Shown here piece after piece: positions 17,308-25,942 of a stretch of 64,000 bases of DNA. Made by a program: the position numbers and the translations under genes. Every line of letters begins with the position of its first letter. Positions within the stretch are counted from its first letter, which is position 1. Source of the DNA: Superficieibacter sp. HKU1 (lineage in GTDB: Bacteria; Pseudomonadota; Gammaproteobacteria; Enterobacterales; Enterobacteriaceae); the NCBI RefSeq assembly GCF_029319185.1, contig NZ_CP119754.1, positions 4,154,001 to 4,218,000 on the forward strand. The letters are read 5' to 3'. The notes beneath the pieces are model-generated. The model did not search any database. It saw only the letters and a program-made list of their open reading frames with translations, and had not been told where the DNA came from.

Positions 17308-17530
17308 ATTTTGCCCTTGCCACTGTGATGTTTTTTTAACATCTAATGCAAATGCTCAGTCCTGAGAAGTAACCTGCCAGGTTAATCTGCCTGTATGCGT
17401 CATGAAACGTCCGCTCCTCGCTGTCAACGCTATCCTTAATCAACGGGGACGTTACCCGGCCCCCTGTCTTCTCTGTACCCGATTCAGATATGCGAAACCC
17501 TGCGGGATGTTCGCCAATACTCATTAAGCT

Positions 17531-18451
17531 CTAATGTGATGAAACAAATATTGACGCTGGATGCACTGGCGGAACGGCAAAATCACGCTGCATACGCTTT
17601 ACTTCTTCTGCTGGTGGCAGACCAAACAGGCGTTTGAATTCTCGATTAAACTGGGACGGGCTTTCATAGCCGACGGCGTAACTTGCAGCAGCTGCAGTGA
17701 CCTGCTGACGAACCATCAACATCCGTGCCTGATGCAGACGGACTGATTTCACATACTGCATCGGCGGCATCCGGGTTATCGATTTGAAATGATGATGAAA
17801 CGTCGGCACGCTCATTCCGGCTTCCATCGCTAACTCTGTCAGTGTGAATGGCTCCGCGTAGGTGGCGTGGATGCGCTGAAGTACTTTGCAGATTTTGCCA
17901 AACTGCCCCTGCAAGGCCAGCGCGGCGCGCATTGCATTGCCCTGTGCGCCGGTCAAGACGCGGAAATAGAGTTCACGCACCCGCGCAGGGCCCAGGATTG
18001 CCGCCTCAAGCGGATTGTTCAGGGCTTCAAGTAAGCGCAGCACAGCCGTTTTTACCCCATCGTCCATTGGGCTCGACATCATGCTTTGCGGCGCAGCGGG
18101 AGGACGCGGAGCGCCATTCTGTTCAATCTGCAACATCAGTTCAGCAGCCAGCTGAAAATCCAGGTGCATATAAATCGCCAGCAACGGATGTTCTGCCGAG
18201 GCGTCGGTTTCCATCACAAACGGTACCGGCACCGAAACCGCCAGGTAGTGCTGCTCATCATATAAATAGGTCTGATGACCAAAATACCCGCGTTTACTGC
18301 CCTGGCAGACAATTACCATCCCCGGATCGTAAAGCACGGGCGTTCTGGCAAGCGGGCGATCGGCACGCAAAATTCGCACATCAGGCAGCGCAGTAAGGTT
18401 GTACCCCTCCTGTGTCGCCAGTGTTTTCACCAGTGCAATCATATCAGGCAT
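17531..18451 (-). CDS. AraC family transcriptional regulator
   Basis: A 306-residue activator-type protein. The N-terminal half (about 20-165) is the AraC_N cupin-like effector domain, with VIVCQGSKRGYFG and YLAVSVPVPF strands. The C-terminal half (about 195-290) holds two helix-turn-helix motifs: FTLTELAMEAGMSVPTFHHHF and AAASYAVGYESPSQFNREFKR followed by LFGLPP. Its arrangement resembles YqhC, which responds to aldehydes and activates a divergent reductase. Here it is divergent from a short-chain dehydrogenase 106 bp away, its likely target. The start is uncertain between 18451 and the ATG at 18442. Confidence 0.88.
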   Translation of the reverse strand: MPDMIALVKTLATQEGYNLTALPDVRILRADRPLARTPVLYDPGMVIVCQGSKRGYFGHQTYLYDEQHYLAVSVPVPFVMETDASAEHPLLAIYMHLDFQLAAELMLQIEQNGAPRPPAAPQSMMSSPMDDGVKTAVLRLLEALNNPLEAAILGPARVRELYFRVLTGAQGNAMRAALALQGQFGKICKVLQRIHATYAEPFTLTELAMEAGMSVPTFHHHFKSITRMPPMQYVKSVRLHQARMLMVRQQVTAAAASYAVGYESPSQFNREFKRLFGLPPAEEVKRMQRDFAVPPVHPASIFVSSH

Positions 18452-18557
18452 GTCAGGATCTCATAAAATCAGGCAATAAAAAGAGAAAATAAGGCCTAAA
18501 ATTGCGGCAGGCCAGAGAATACCATGCAATCCTCACTCTACATGGGAGTTCTTAGTT

Positions 18558-19403
18558 ATGGCATCTGTAAAAACGATTTTAATCACCGGCGTCAGCAGCG
18601 GCTTTGGCCGTGCGCTGGCGCAGGAAGCCCTCGCGGCAGGTCATCGGGTCATTGGTACCGTGCGTACCAACGAAGCACTACGGGATTTTGAAGCGCTCGA
18701 TGCACAGCGGGTTTTTGGCCGCCTGCTTGATGTCACGGACGTCGAGTGTATTGATGAGATGGTTGCGGAGATTGAGGCCACCGTCGGTCCGGTTGATGTA
18801 CTGGTAAATAATGCCGGTTACGGTCATGAAGGCATAATGGAAGAGTCCTCGCTCGCAGAGATGCGCCGTCAGTTTGACGTGAATGTGTTTGGCGCAGTGG
18901 CGATGATCAAAGCCGTATTACCAGGCATGCGCCAGCGCCGTCGCGGCCATATAATCAATATCACCTCAATGGGCAGTTTCATTACAATGCCCGGCATCAG
19001 TTATTACTGTGGCAGCAAATTTGCCCTGGAAGGAATATCAGAAACGTTAAGCAAAGAGCTTGCCCCGTTCAACATACACGTAAGCGCCGTGGCGCCAGGA
19101 TCGTTTCGCACCGATTGGGCCGGACGCTCAATGGTACGCAGCGCCCGCCACATACAGGACTACGATACGTTGTTCGATCCCATCCGTCAGGCACGTGAGG
19201 AAAAAAGCGGTAAGCAACTCGGCGATCCCGTTAAAGCCGCACACGCTATGCTGGCTATAATTGAGAGCCAGAACCCACCAACGCATTTATTGTTAGGCAG
19301 CGATGCATTAAGTTTAGTCCGGCAAAAGCTTTCGGCATTAGGTAAGGAAATAGACGAATGGGAGAAATTAACTTGTTCAACGGATGGCCGATCGGTCGAT
19401 TAG
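18558..19403 (+). CDS. Short-chain dehydrogenase/reductase
   Basis: A 281-residue classical SDR that oxidises or reduces an unidentified alcohol or carbonyl with NAD(P). The cofactor motif TGVSSGFG is at residues 10-17, LVNNAGYG around 82, the catalytic Ser in NITSMGSF, and the YYCGSK catalytic Tyr/Lys pair at about residues 155-159. Thr and Arg following the first beta strand (GTVRTNEAL) suggest NADP preference. It lies divergent from an AraC regulator in the pattern of a regulated detoxification pair. The 217 bp after it contains one copy of the TTTCGCTCAA repeat. Confidence 0.92.
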   Translation: MASVKTILITGVSSGFGRALAQEALAAGHRVIGTVRTNEALRDFEALDAQRVFGRLLDVTDVECIDEMVAEIEATVGPVDVLVNNAGYGHEGIMEESSLAEMRRQFDVNVFGAVAMIKAVLPGMRQRRRGHIINITSMGSFITMPGISYYCGSKFALEGISETLSKELAPFNIHVSAVAPGSFRTDWAGRSMVRSARHIQDYDTLFDPIRQAREEKSGKQLGDPVKAAHAMLAIIESQNPPTHLLLGSDALSLVRQKLSALGKEIDEWEKLTCSTDGRSVD

Positions 19404-19518
19404 ACAGAATGCATGTTGGATAATTGATTGTGGGCGGTGACACTAATGGTCATTCCATTCGGGCCTGCCGCTCAGCTTTTTCCCTTTCAGAGTTTTCGGG
19501 CCTGCTGTGAAGTCAATT

Positions 19519-19537
19519 TCTGTCTTTCGCTCAAGGC
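19519..19537 (+). repeat. Intergenic TTTCGCTCAAGGC motif, copy 1
   Basis: TCTGTCTTTCGCTCAAGGC in the gap after the SDR gene. It is one of five related copies; the others are at 9580-9592 (minus strand), 20157-20178, 21900-21920 and, weaker, 22941-22959. All lie outside coding regions. Confidence 0.5.
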
Positions 19538-19620
19538 GGGCATTACTCACTCTTTTATATAAGGTTACTTACTACTGAGAAAGGGCCTCCAGAGTATAAG
19601 CAACCTTTTAACAGATTGGT

Positions 19621-20064
19621 TTAGTCAGAAGTACGACTTCGGATTGCTTCGAGCCCAACCTGTTGTCCATAAGAGAGCTCCAGAGTATTACCATCAGGGT
19701 CAGCGAAGAAAACGTAATAGCCCACAGGTTTTCCGGCATTTTCAGGCTCTTTCCGCAACACACCTTCAGCTCGAGCCATACCGATTTTTTTATCAATCTC
19801 TTCGCGGCTGGCACAGGCAACGCCCAAATGGCCGAAATGACCCAACGGAGTATCAGTCACATTGTCCGATTGAACTAAAACCAGCGCAAATGGGCGGGTA
19901 TGATCGCTTAGCCATGCCACTTTACGGGCATCCGGAACATCAGGTTCGCGTCGATGGACAACAGACATACCGGCATAGCGTTCATAAAACGCAATACTTT
20001 TATCTAACTCTCTTACGACAAAAGCGACGTGCGTAAAACCAACATCTATCTCTTTCATATCCAT
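19621..20064 (-). CDS. VOC family (glyoxalase-fold) protein
   Basis: A 147-residue metal-dependent enzyme fold with two beta-alpha-beta-beta-beta modules. Metal-ligand positions are visible: His in FTHVAFVV near residue 11, His in LGHFGHLGVAC, and the terminal Glu in DPDGNTLELSYG. The start at 20064 has AGGA seven bases upstream. The reaction is not predictable within VOC (glyoxalase I, dioxygenase, fosfomycin-type or lyase). It is divergent from a TetR regulator, and the shared 233-bp region carries a palindromic operator, so TetR may control it as well as its own operon. Confidence 0.85.
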   Translation of the reverse strand: MDMKEIDVGFTHVAFVVRELDKSIAFYERYAGMSVVHRREPDVPDARKVAWLSDHTRPFALVLVQSDNVTDTPLGHFGHLGVACASREEIDKKIGMARAEGVLRKEPENAGKPVGYYVFFADPDGNTLELSYGQQVGLEAIRSRTSD

Positions 20065-20156
20065 GATTTTCCTGTTCAGCGCTAAAGCTTTACTCTAAAA
20101 CCTCAAGTGCACTTCAGGTCAAGAGAGTAAACTTTCACCTACCTGGCAGATGTGAA

Positions 20157-20178
20157 TGTCTGCTTTTCGCTCAAGGCT
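20157..20178 (+). repeat. Intergenic TTTTCGCTCAAGGC motif, copy 2
   Basis: TGTCTGCTTTTCGCTCAAGG and following CTG in the VOC/TetR divergent gap. It shares 15 or more bases with the copies at 19519 and 21900. Confidence 0.5.
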
Positions 20179-20240
20179 GACGTCCGCTCTGTGCCAGAAG
20201 GGGACGTAAAAATTCAAGGTAATTTTATTCAAACTTGAAA

Positions 20241-20260
20241 CATACCAATCGTATGGTATG
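20241..20260. promoter_or_regulatory. Palindromic operator before the TetR gene
   Basis: CATACCA-ATCGTA-TGGTATG is an inverted repeat with perfect 7-base half-sites, 38 bp upstream of the TetR start. Its size and place are typical for a TetR autoregulatory operator; it can also control the divergent VOC gene. Confidence 0.7.
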
Positions 20261-20297
20261 CTTTTTTTATCAAGCTTACATAAGGTCTGTTTACAAA

Positions 20298-20876
20298 ATG
20301 TCTACTGCTCATAAACGAGAAAAAAATCCAGCAGGTGTGAGAAAAGCGATCATTGAACACGCTGCCCAAATGGCAATTAACCATGGGGTACATACTGTGA
20401 CTATTCAGGCAGTTGCTGATGCCGTTCCAGTAACAAAAGGAGGGGTAATGCATCACTTTCCAACCAAAAAAGCACTTCTGGATGCTCTGTTTGAAGACCT
20501 TGCGGATCACTGGGAAGCTGAATTGAACCGCCATATTTCTGCTCATTTGAGCGAAATTGGCATACTAACACGGGCTTATATCGAAGTATCAATTCCCGAT
20601 GAAACCAGTGCCACTGACAAAAATTATTCTTTTTTGGCACTTGTAGCTATCGGAAGCGATGAAACCCGATATTACCTTTCTGAGCGTTTTCAACGCTTGC
20701 TGGAAAGACATCGCCACACCGACAATTTTATTGAGCTCGCAACAGTACGCTACGCGGCCGAAGGCTACTGGATTTCACAGCTTACGGATTTAGAACCCAG
20801 AAGTCATATAGAAGTAAAGCAGCATCTTTTAAAGCTTGTGGATGCATATAAGGATTCGAAAACCCAGCATGACTAA
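20298..20876 (+). CDS. TetR/AcrR family regulator
   Basis: A 192-residue regulator. The N-terminal helix-turn-helix (about residues 28-55) reads VTIQAVADAVPVTKGGVMHHF then PTKKALLDALF. The remaining C-terminal helices match the general TetR C-domain. The start at 20298 is preferred because an in-frame ATG at 20235 would place the operator palindrome inside the gene. It is followed after 69 bp by an alpha/beta hydrolase on the same strand, probably co-transcribed, and is divergent from a VOC protein. Codon use is AT-richer than neighbouring core genes, which fits acquisition. Confidence 0.88.
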   Translation: MSTAHKREKNPAGVRKAIIEHAAQMAINHGVHTVTIQAVADAVPVTKGGVMHHFPTKKALLDALFEDLADHWEAELNRHISAHLSEIGILTRAYIEVSIPDETSATDKNYSFLALVAIGSDETRYYLSERFQRLLERHRHTDNFIELATVRYAAEGYWISQLTDLEPRSHIEVKQHLLKLVDAYKDSKTQHD

Positions 20877-20945
20877 TTCAATATCCCCATACTGGAGTAG
20901 CCGTAATGCATAACCAGAACATTAACTAAAACAAGACAAATACAG

Positions 20946-21827
20946 ATGAAAAAAATGAAATATGAGCTGCCTGAATTTTACTCTCCTCAGCTTATTAAGC
21001 TTGATGGCGTAACTGTTAACTATATCCGTAAAGGTTCAGGACCAGCACTTCTCTTGCTGCACGGTTTCCCGGGCTTCTGGTGGGACTGGCGTTATCTTAT
21101 TGAACCTTTGTCAAAACATTTTGATGTTATCGTTCCTGATTTAAGAGGATCTGGTGAATCTGAAAAAACAGACCCTACAAAAATTAAAGATTATGAAGTC
21201 GGCCAGTTAGCAGAAGATCAGGCCCGCCTGCTGGAAGCTCTTAACATTGATAAATGTCATATCATGTCGCACGACTATGGTTCTATGGCTGTTCATAAGT
21301 TTTTACGTAAGTATCCGGACAAGGTACATAAATGCGTGATGATTGATCCGGTTATGCCTGTATTTACTGAAAGTCAAATAACTCCTTCAGATTGGTACGC
21401 TCTGTTTAATGAGCTGGATATGGCAGAAATACTCATTAGCAGTACAAGGAAAACTACAGAAGCATATTATCGATACTTTTATGACAGCTGGGGATATAAG
21501 CAACCTGTGCTGAACGAAGAAGAGTTCACTATATTAATCGATAACTATATGAAACCAGGGAATGTCTTAGGTGGGCTGAGCTATGACAGAGCTAATTTAT
21601 CTACCGAGGCGAACCCTTGGTCACCACATGATTATCAGCCTACACCATTAGAAACAAAGATTCTTTGGGCCGCTCAGGATTCATCAATTACTATTGATGC
21701 CAGTAGACATCTGCACGAATTTTACTCTAATTACACTCTGGAAATTATTGAGGACTGTGGTCATTTTGCCATGCTTGAACAACCAGACGTTGTATTGGAT
21801 AAAGCATTGGCATTCCTTCGCAGCTAG
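20946..21827 (+). CDS. Alpha/beta hydrolase, epoxide hydrolase-like
   Basis: A 293-residue soluble hydrolase. Landmarks: oxyanion HGFPG at residues 39-43, DLRGSGES at 65-72, nucleophile elbow MSHDYGS with Asp110 in place of Ser, and the general base His in EDCGHFAMLEQPD near the C-terminus. An aspartate nucleophile in an H-D-Y/W-G elbow is characteristic of epoxide hydrolases and haloalkane or fluoroacetate dehalogenases, so it probably attacks a carbon centre rather than an ester. It lies downstream of a TetR gene and beside a VOC gene, as in small detoxification islands. Low GC compared with the core genes is consistent with transfer. Confidence 0.87.
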   Translation: MKKMKYELPEFYSPQLIKLDGVTVNYIRKGSGPALLLLHGFPGFWWDWRYLIEPLSKHFDVIVPDLRGSGESEKTDPTKIKDYEVGQLAEDQARLLEALNIDKCHIMSHDYGSMAVHKFLRKYPDKVHKCVMIDPVMPVFTESQITPSDWYALFNELDMAEILISSTRKTTEAYYRYFYDSWGYKQPVLNEEEFTILIDNYMKPGNVLGGLSYDRANLSTEANPWSPHDYQPTPLETKILWAAQDSSITIDASRHLHEFYSNYTLEIIEDCGHFAMLEQPDVVLDKALAFLRS

Positions 21828-21833
21828 CTCCAC

Positions 21834-21857
21834 GGAGCACAGCACAGGCTGTGCTCC
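21834..21857 (+). terminator. Hairpin after the alpha/beta hydrolase
   Basis: GGAGCACAG (21834-21842) and CTGTGCTCC (21849-21857) make a perfect 9-bp stem seven bases after the stop, followed by TGTTTGCTGCTTT. A plausible intrinsic terminator with an imperfect T-tract. Confidence 0.6.
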
Positions 21858-21899
21858 TGTTTGCTGCTTTAACTCTCTTGAAAATAGCCTTCCCTCTAA

Positions 21900-21920
21900 T
21901 GTCCGCTTTTCGCTCAAAGC
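21900..21920 (+). repeat. Intergenic TTTTCGCTCAAAGC motif, copy 3
   Basis: TGTCCGCTTTTCGCTCAAAG then C lies between the hydrolase terminator and the convergent GNAT gene. It is closest to the copy at 20157. Confidence 0.5.
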
Positions 21921-21987
21921 AGCCTTTGATAAACGGTTTTAATGCTGGCAATCAGCATGGCTGAGCTTATCTTGAGTAAATTTTATG

Positions 21988-22443
21988 TCAGCCTTGCAAT
22001 GACTTCGCGAAACACACAGCCTCTTCGCGACCTGCGTATGGTCCGTAATTCTCTATGCGTATATATCCGTTTTCCTTATAGAAATTTACAGCCTTAAGGT
22101 TAATATGTCGGGTTTCCAGCCAGAGTTCGTGGTATCCCATACTCTTCGCGGAGGTTTCCAGGAAAGTGAGCAAAGCATTGCCAATGCCGGGAGCGCTGCG
22201 GTCCGAAAACATCCTTTTGAGTTCAGCTATATTTTCAGTTAACGGTCGAATCGCCCCGCATCCTATCGCATTTCCCCTGCTGTCCCTTGCCAGTACCCAC
22301 AACGCCCTGTCCTCATCCATTGAGTCTATTGTGAAATTGCTTTTACCACTATCACCAGTAATAAAGGCGAGTTCTGCTGACAGTTTTTCTATTAAGTGAC
22401 GAGAGTCTGAAGAAAGTGGATCTGATTTCTCTACTGTTATCAC
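21988..22443 (-). CDS. GNAT family N-acetyltransferase
   Basis: A 151-residue acetyl-CoA-dependent transferase. The acetyl-CoA binding region is at about residues 85-105 (ELKRMFSDRSAPGIGNALLTFLE); the typical QxxGxG/A loop is diverged to RSAPGIGNAL. The C-terminal motif LETRHINLKAVNFYKENGY is strongly typical for GNATs that act on small molecules or proteins. The acceptor is unknown. It is transcribed in the same direction as the small monooxygenase-like gene upstream (54 bp apart), which may be co-transcribed. Confidence 0.9.
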   Translation of the reverse strand: MITVEKSDPLSSDSRHLIEKLSAELAFITGDSGKSNFTIDSMDEDRALWVLARDSRGNAIGCGAIRPLTENIAELKRMFSDRSAPGIGNALLTFLETSAKSMGYHELWLETRHINLKAVNFYKENGYIRIENYGPYAGREEAVCFAKSLQG

Positions 22444-22497
22444 GCCGATATCCTTTTTAATAGTATTCGTCAGGCCAGAGGTGCCGCGGAAATAAAG

Positions 22498-22809
22498 CTA
22501 AAGTGGTGAAACAGCGTCCACGACATGCTGAAAAACGTAGGGATCAGAAAGTAATTTGAATTCGTCGTCGTCGGGGTAAGTCACCGCTACGTGATAGTTT
22601 TCTCCTGCAAATGCTTTCACTGACTGCAAATCCTGCCAGTAAGTTGCCAGAAAGAAATGCTCCCAGCCGCCCTGGGTCTCACTACGCACGAACGCACCCA
22701 GGTTCCCCGGTATACTTCTTGAATGCTCCACCCCTGTCTTCGCAAGGTGTTTCGCAAAGCCTTCCGCATGCTCAAGTGGAACACATCCGTGCCAGGTTCT
22801 TACAATCAT
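22498..22809 (-). CDS. Small ABM-like (antibiotic biosynthesis monooxygenase) domain protein
   Basis: A 103-residue protein starting MIVRTWHGCVPLEH. The pattern of a first strand, EGFAKHLAKTG helix, RSIPGNLGAFVRSE, WEHFFLATYWQDLQSVKAFAG and a final strand fits the dimeric ferredoxin-like ABM/DUF fold. The start at 22809 follows an AAGAG; an upstream in-frame ATG at 22854 is less likely. Function unknown. The following 376 bp (22810-23185) up to gatY has no gene; it contains a weak TTTTCGCTCAA copy at 22941-22959 and the gat promoter region. Confidence 0.7.
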   Translation of the reverse strand: MIVRTWHGCVPLEHAEGFAKHLAKTGVEHSRSIPGNLGAFVRSETQGGWEHFFLATYWQDLQSVKAFAGENYHVAVTYPDDDEFKLLSDPYVFQHVVDAVSPL

Positions 22810-23065
22810 TAGCTTTTTCTCTTTAGCGACAAGAATATACCCTACCACCGACAAGCATATGTAGTGGTACAGGACTTATGCGTAAGTATAGGCGCTTAAA
22901 TATTGCTACTTAAAAGCGCTATGTCATTGAATATAAAAACGCCGTTTTCGCTCAATGGCCCCCAATGCTGAACACACTTCTTTACGGACAATACTCAACG
23001 TTGTAGTTCATGCCTGTCCCCCAGCTTTCCCCTCCAGCTGCCACATAACTATCATTCCCCCCCAA

Positions 23066-23172
23066 ACCTTCGAATTATTGCTTTTACTTTCGAAAATATT
23101 CTTTATTTGACATTCATCACAAAAAAGATCGCTGAAACCCTATATTTTCTTTCGAAGAAAACAAACGAAAGG
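23066..23172 (+). promoter_or_regulatory. gatY promoter region with three probable GatR operators
   Basis: A TTCGA-centred motif recurs: CCTTCGAATT (23068-23077), CTTTCGAAAA (23087-23096), and TTTCTTTCGAAGAAA (23146-23160) followed by an inverted half ACGAAAGG. The same motif is found twice before gatR. DeoR-family repressors bind such repeated sites, so these are the likely GatR operators that repress the operon without galactitol. Confidence 0.65.
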
Positions 23173-23185
23173 TTTCGGAGGCAGG

Positions 23186-24040
23186 ATGTACATCATATCA
23201 ACCAAAGCAATGCTGCAGAAAGCACAGCGTGAAGGCTATGCGGTGCCCGCATTCAATATCCACAATCTTGAAACGTTGCAGGTAGTGGTGGAAACCGCGG
23301 CTGAGCTGCGTTCGCCGCTGATTGTCGCGGGTACGCCAGGCACATTCAGCTATGCTGGAAGCCAAAATATTGTGGCTATCGCGGGGGCGTTAGCCTGCCA
23401 GTTCAATCAGCCGCTGGCGATCCATCTGGATCATCACGAAAAAACGGCAGATATCGAAACGAAGGTTCTTTCAGGCGTGCGTTCGGTGATGATTGATGGT
23501 TCCCACCTGCCGTTCGAAGAGAATGTGGCGCTGGTAAAAAGCATCGTGGATTACTGCCACCGCTATGACGTCAGCGTAGAGGCTGAACTGGGCCGCCTGG
23601 GCGGACAGGAAGACGATCTGGTGGTGGAAGGTAAGGACGCGCTCTACACCAACCCGCAGCAGGCGCGCGAATTTGTCGAAAGAACCGGCATTGATTCACT
23701 GGCGGTCGCGATTGGTACGGCCCATGGCCTGTATAGCGCAGAACCGAAACTCGACTTTGAACGGCTAACCGAAATTCGCAGCATCGTTGACGTACCGCTG
23801 GTGCTGCATGGCGCTTCCGGCCTTCCCACGCATGATATTCGCGAGGCCATCTCGCGCGGCGTCTGCAAAGTAAACGTCGCCACCGAACTCAAAATCGCTT
23901 TTTCAGACGCGCTCAAAGCGTATTTCCTTGCCCACCCGGACGCCAGCGATCCACGGCATTACATGGTTCCGGCTAAAACTGCCATGAAAGAGGTAGTGAA
24001 GAAAGTGATTGCCGACTGCGGCTGCGAAGGAAAGCTGTGA
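23186..24040 (+). CDS. gatY: D-tagatose-1,6-bisphosphate aldolase, catalytic subunit GatY
   Basis: A 284-residue class II (zinc) aldolase that cleaves tagatose 1,6-bisphosphate to DHAP and glyceraldehyde 3-phosphate, the last step of galactitol breakdown. Zinc ligands are visible in HLDHHEK (about residues 80-86), AIGTAHGLY (around 180) and VLHGASGLP (around 208). Length equals that of E. coli GatY. It starts the gat operon, with GGAGG before its ATG, and needs GatZ for stability. A 119-bp gap to gatZ is unusually long for the operon and holds no clear gene. Confidence 0.97.
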   Translation: MYIISTKAMLQKAQREGYAVPAFNIHNLETLQVVVETAAELRSPLIVAGTPGTFSYAGSQNIVAIAGALACQFNQPLAIHLDHHEKTADIETKVLSGVRSVMIDGSHLPFEENVALVKSIVDYCHRYDVSVEAELGRLGGQEDDLVVEGKDALYTNPQQAREFVERTGIDSLAVAIGTAHGLYSAEPKLDFERLTEIRSIVDVPLVLHGASGLPTHDIREAISRGVCKVNVATELKIAFSDALKAYFLAHPDASDPRHYMVPAKTAMKEVVKKVIADCGCEGKL

Positions 24041-24159
24041 TCGCCATGACAAGGCGTCGTTGCAGACATTTTTTTCGACCGCGATCACGAATGCTGCACA
24101 TTGTCTTTGCCTCAAATTCAAAAGATTATGAAGATAAACATAAGTAAACGGAGATTAAA

Positions 24160-25431
24160 ATGAAAGCAATTATTTCTGACCATAAAGCGGGTGGGCATAC
24201 CGGTATTTGTTCCGTTTGCTCCGCGCATCCGCTGGTCATTGAAGCCGCGTTGCGCTTTGACTTACAGACGCAAAATAAAGTGTTAATTGAAGCGACGTCT
24301 AATCAGGTTAACCAGTTCGGCGGCTATACCGGAATGCAGCCCGCTGACTTCAGAGACTTTGTATATAAAATCGCTGATGAAGTTGGTTTTCCACATGAGC
24401 GGATCATTCTCGGCGGCGACCACCTCGGCCCGAACTGCTGGCAAAACGAAAATGCCGCCTCCGCCATGGAAAAATCGCGTGAACTGATCCGCGCATACGT
24501 GGCGGCGGGGTTCAGTAAAATCCATCTGGATGCGTCGATGTCCTGCGCTGACGACCCGGTGCCGCTGGATCCAATGGTGGTCGCAGAACGTGCCGCGCAG
24601 CTTTGTCAGGTCGCTGAACAAACCGCAACGTCAGAGCAGAAACGTCATCTGACTTATGTGATTGGTACTGAAGTTCCTGTGCCTGGCGGCGAAGCAAGTA
24701 CCATCGGTACGGTACACGTTACTCGTGCGGAAGATGCCGCCCGCACACTGGAAACCCATCAGGTGACATTCCGCGCGCTGGGGCTGGATGAGGCCCTCAA
24801 TCGCGTGATTGCAATCGTGGTGCAGCCCGGCGTCGAGTTCGACCATACCCAGATTATCCATTATCAGCCGCAGGGCGCACAGGCGCTGTCTCACTGGATT
24901 AAAGACACGCCGATGGTCTACGAAGCGCACTCAACGGATTATCAGACCCGCTACGCCTACCGTGCGCTGGTACGTGACCATTTCGCCATTCTTAAAGTGG
25001 GTCCGGCGCTGACCTTCGCCCTGCGCGAAGCGATCTTTGCGCTGGCGCAGATGGAAAACGAACTTATCGCGCCAGAAAACCGCAGTCAGGTACTGGACGT
25101 GATTAATGAAGTGATGCTGAACGAGCCGGGCTACTGGAAAAAGTATTATCGCCCGACCTGGAGTCAGGCCATGGTCGATATTCACTTCAGCCTTTCCGAT
25201 CGCATTCGTTACTACTGGCCGCACCCGCGTATTCGCCAGAGCGTCGAAAAATTAGTGGCAAATCTCAGCGCCACCACCCTGCCGCTGGGGCTTATCAGCC
25301 AGTATATGCCGGTGCAGTTTGAGCGCCTGGCAATGAGCGAACTTACCGCAACGCCGCATAACCTTATCCTCGATAAGATCCAGGATGTCCTGCGTGCTTA
25401 CCGTTACGGTTGTTCTTCTGAAGTAGCCTGA
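24160..25431 (+). CDS. gatZ: Tagatose-bisphosphate aldolase non-catalytic subunit GatZ
   Basis: A 423-residue chaperone-like subunit required for activity and stability of GatY. It belongs to the GatZ/KbaZ family, recognised by HKAGGHTGICSVCSAHPLVIEAA (given here in parts), the GGDHLGPNCWQ block and GTEVPVPGGE. The fold resembles the aldolase barrel but lacks the zinc site. Length is three residues more than E. coli GatZ. It is the second gene of the operon; gatA begins 17 bp later. Confidence 0.97.
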   Translation: MKAIISDHKAGGHTGICSVCSAHPLVIEAALRFDLQTQNKVLIEATSNQVNQFGGYTGMQPADFRDFVYKIADEVGFPHERIILGGDHLGPNCWQNENAASAMEKSRELIRAYVAAGFSKIHLDASMSCADDPVPLDPMVVAERAAQLCQVAEQTATSEQKRHLTYVIGTEVPVPGGEASTIGTVHVTRAEDAARTLETHQVTFRALGLDEALNRVIAIVVQPGVEFDHTQIIHYQPQGAQALSHWIKDTPMVYEAHSTDYQTRYAYRALVRDHFAILKVGPALTFALREAIFALAQMENELIAPENRSQVLDVINEVMLNEPGYWKKYYRPTWSQAMVDIHFSLSDRIRYYWPHPRIRQSVEKLVANLSATTLPLGLISQYMPVQFERLAMSELTATPHNLILDKIQDVLRAYRYGCSSEVA

Positions 25432-25448
25432 TGTCATAAAGAGGATTT

Positions 25449-25913
25449 ATGAGCCAATTGTTTGTTCGCACCGGTATCCATTTCAGCGCCTGCCAACAGG
25501 CACTGGAACATATTGGGGAAGAGATGCTTGCGAAAGGAGTCGTGCATGAGACGTACCCGCAGGCGCTGATCGAGCGGGAAGCTAATTTCCCGACCGGCAT
25601 CGCCCTTGAAAATCATGCCGTAGCGATCCCGCATTGCGAGGCGGTACATGCTAAATCGCCCGCCATTTATTTGATTCGGCCGGATAACCCGGTGCTTTTT
25701 CAACGCGCGGATGACGACGGAGAAATAGCCGTCTCCATGATCATCGCGCTGATTGTTGAAAACCCAACCGCGCAGTTGAAGCTGCTGCGTCGGTTATTTA
25801 GTGAGCTACAAAATCCGAATACGCTGGACGCGTTACTGGCAGCCACCGATGACGAGCTGGCCACGCTGTTTCGGAAAACGATCCTGGAGTCTGAGCCGTG
25901 CGCTCAGGTTTAA
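25449..25913 (+). CDS. gatA: Galactitol PTS enzyme IIA component
   Basis: A 154-residue PTS EIIA protein of the fructose/mannitol superfamily. His62 in the AIPHCE motif is the expected phosphorylation site, accepting phosphate from HPr and passing it to GatB. GAGG lies six bases before the ATG. Located in the cytoplasm; partner of GatB and GatC. Four residues longer than E. coli GatA. Confidence 0.96.
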   Translation: MSQLFVRTGIHFSACQQALEHIGEEMLAKGVVHETYPQALIEREANFPTGIALENHAVAIPHCEAVHAKSPAIYLIRPDNPVLFQRADDDGEIAVSMIIALIVENPTAQLKLLRRLFSELQNPNTLDALLAATDDELATLFRKTILESEPCAQV

Positions 25914-25942
25914 CAACATACTGATAATAAAAGGAATACCCT

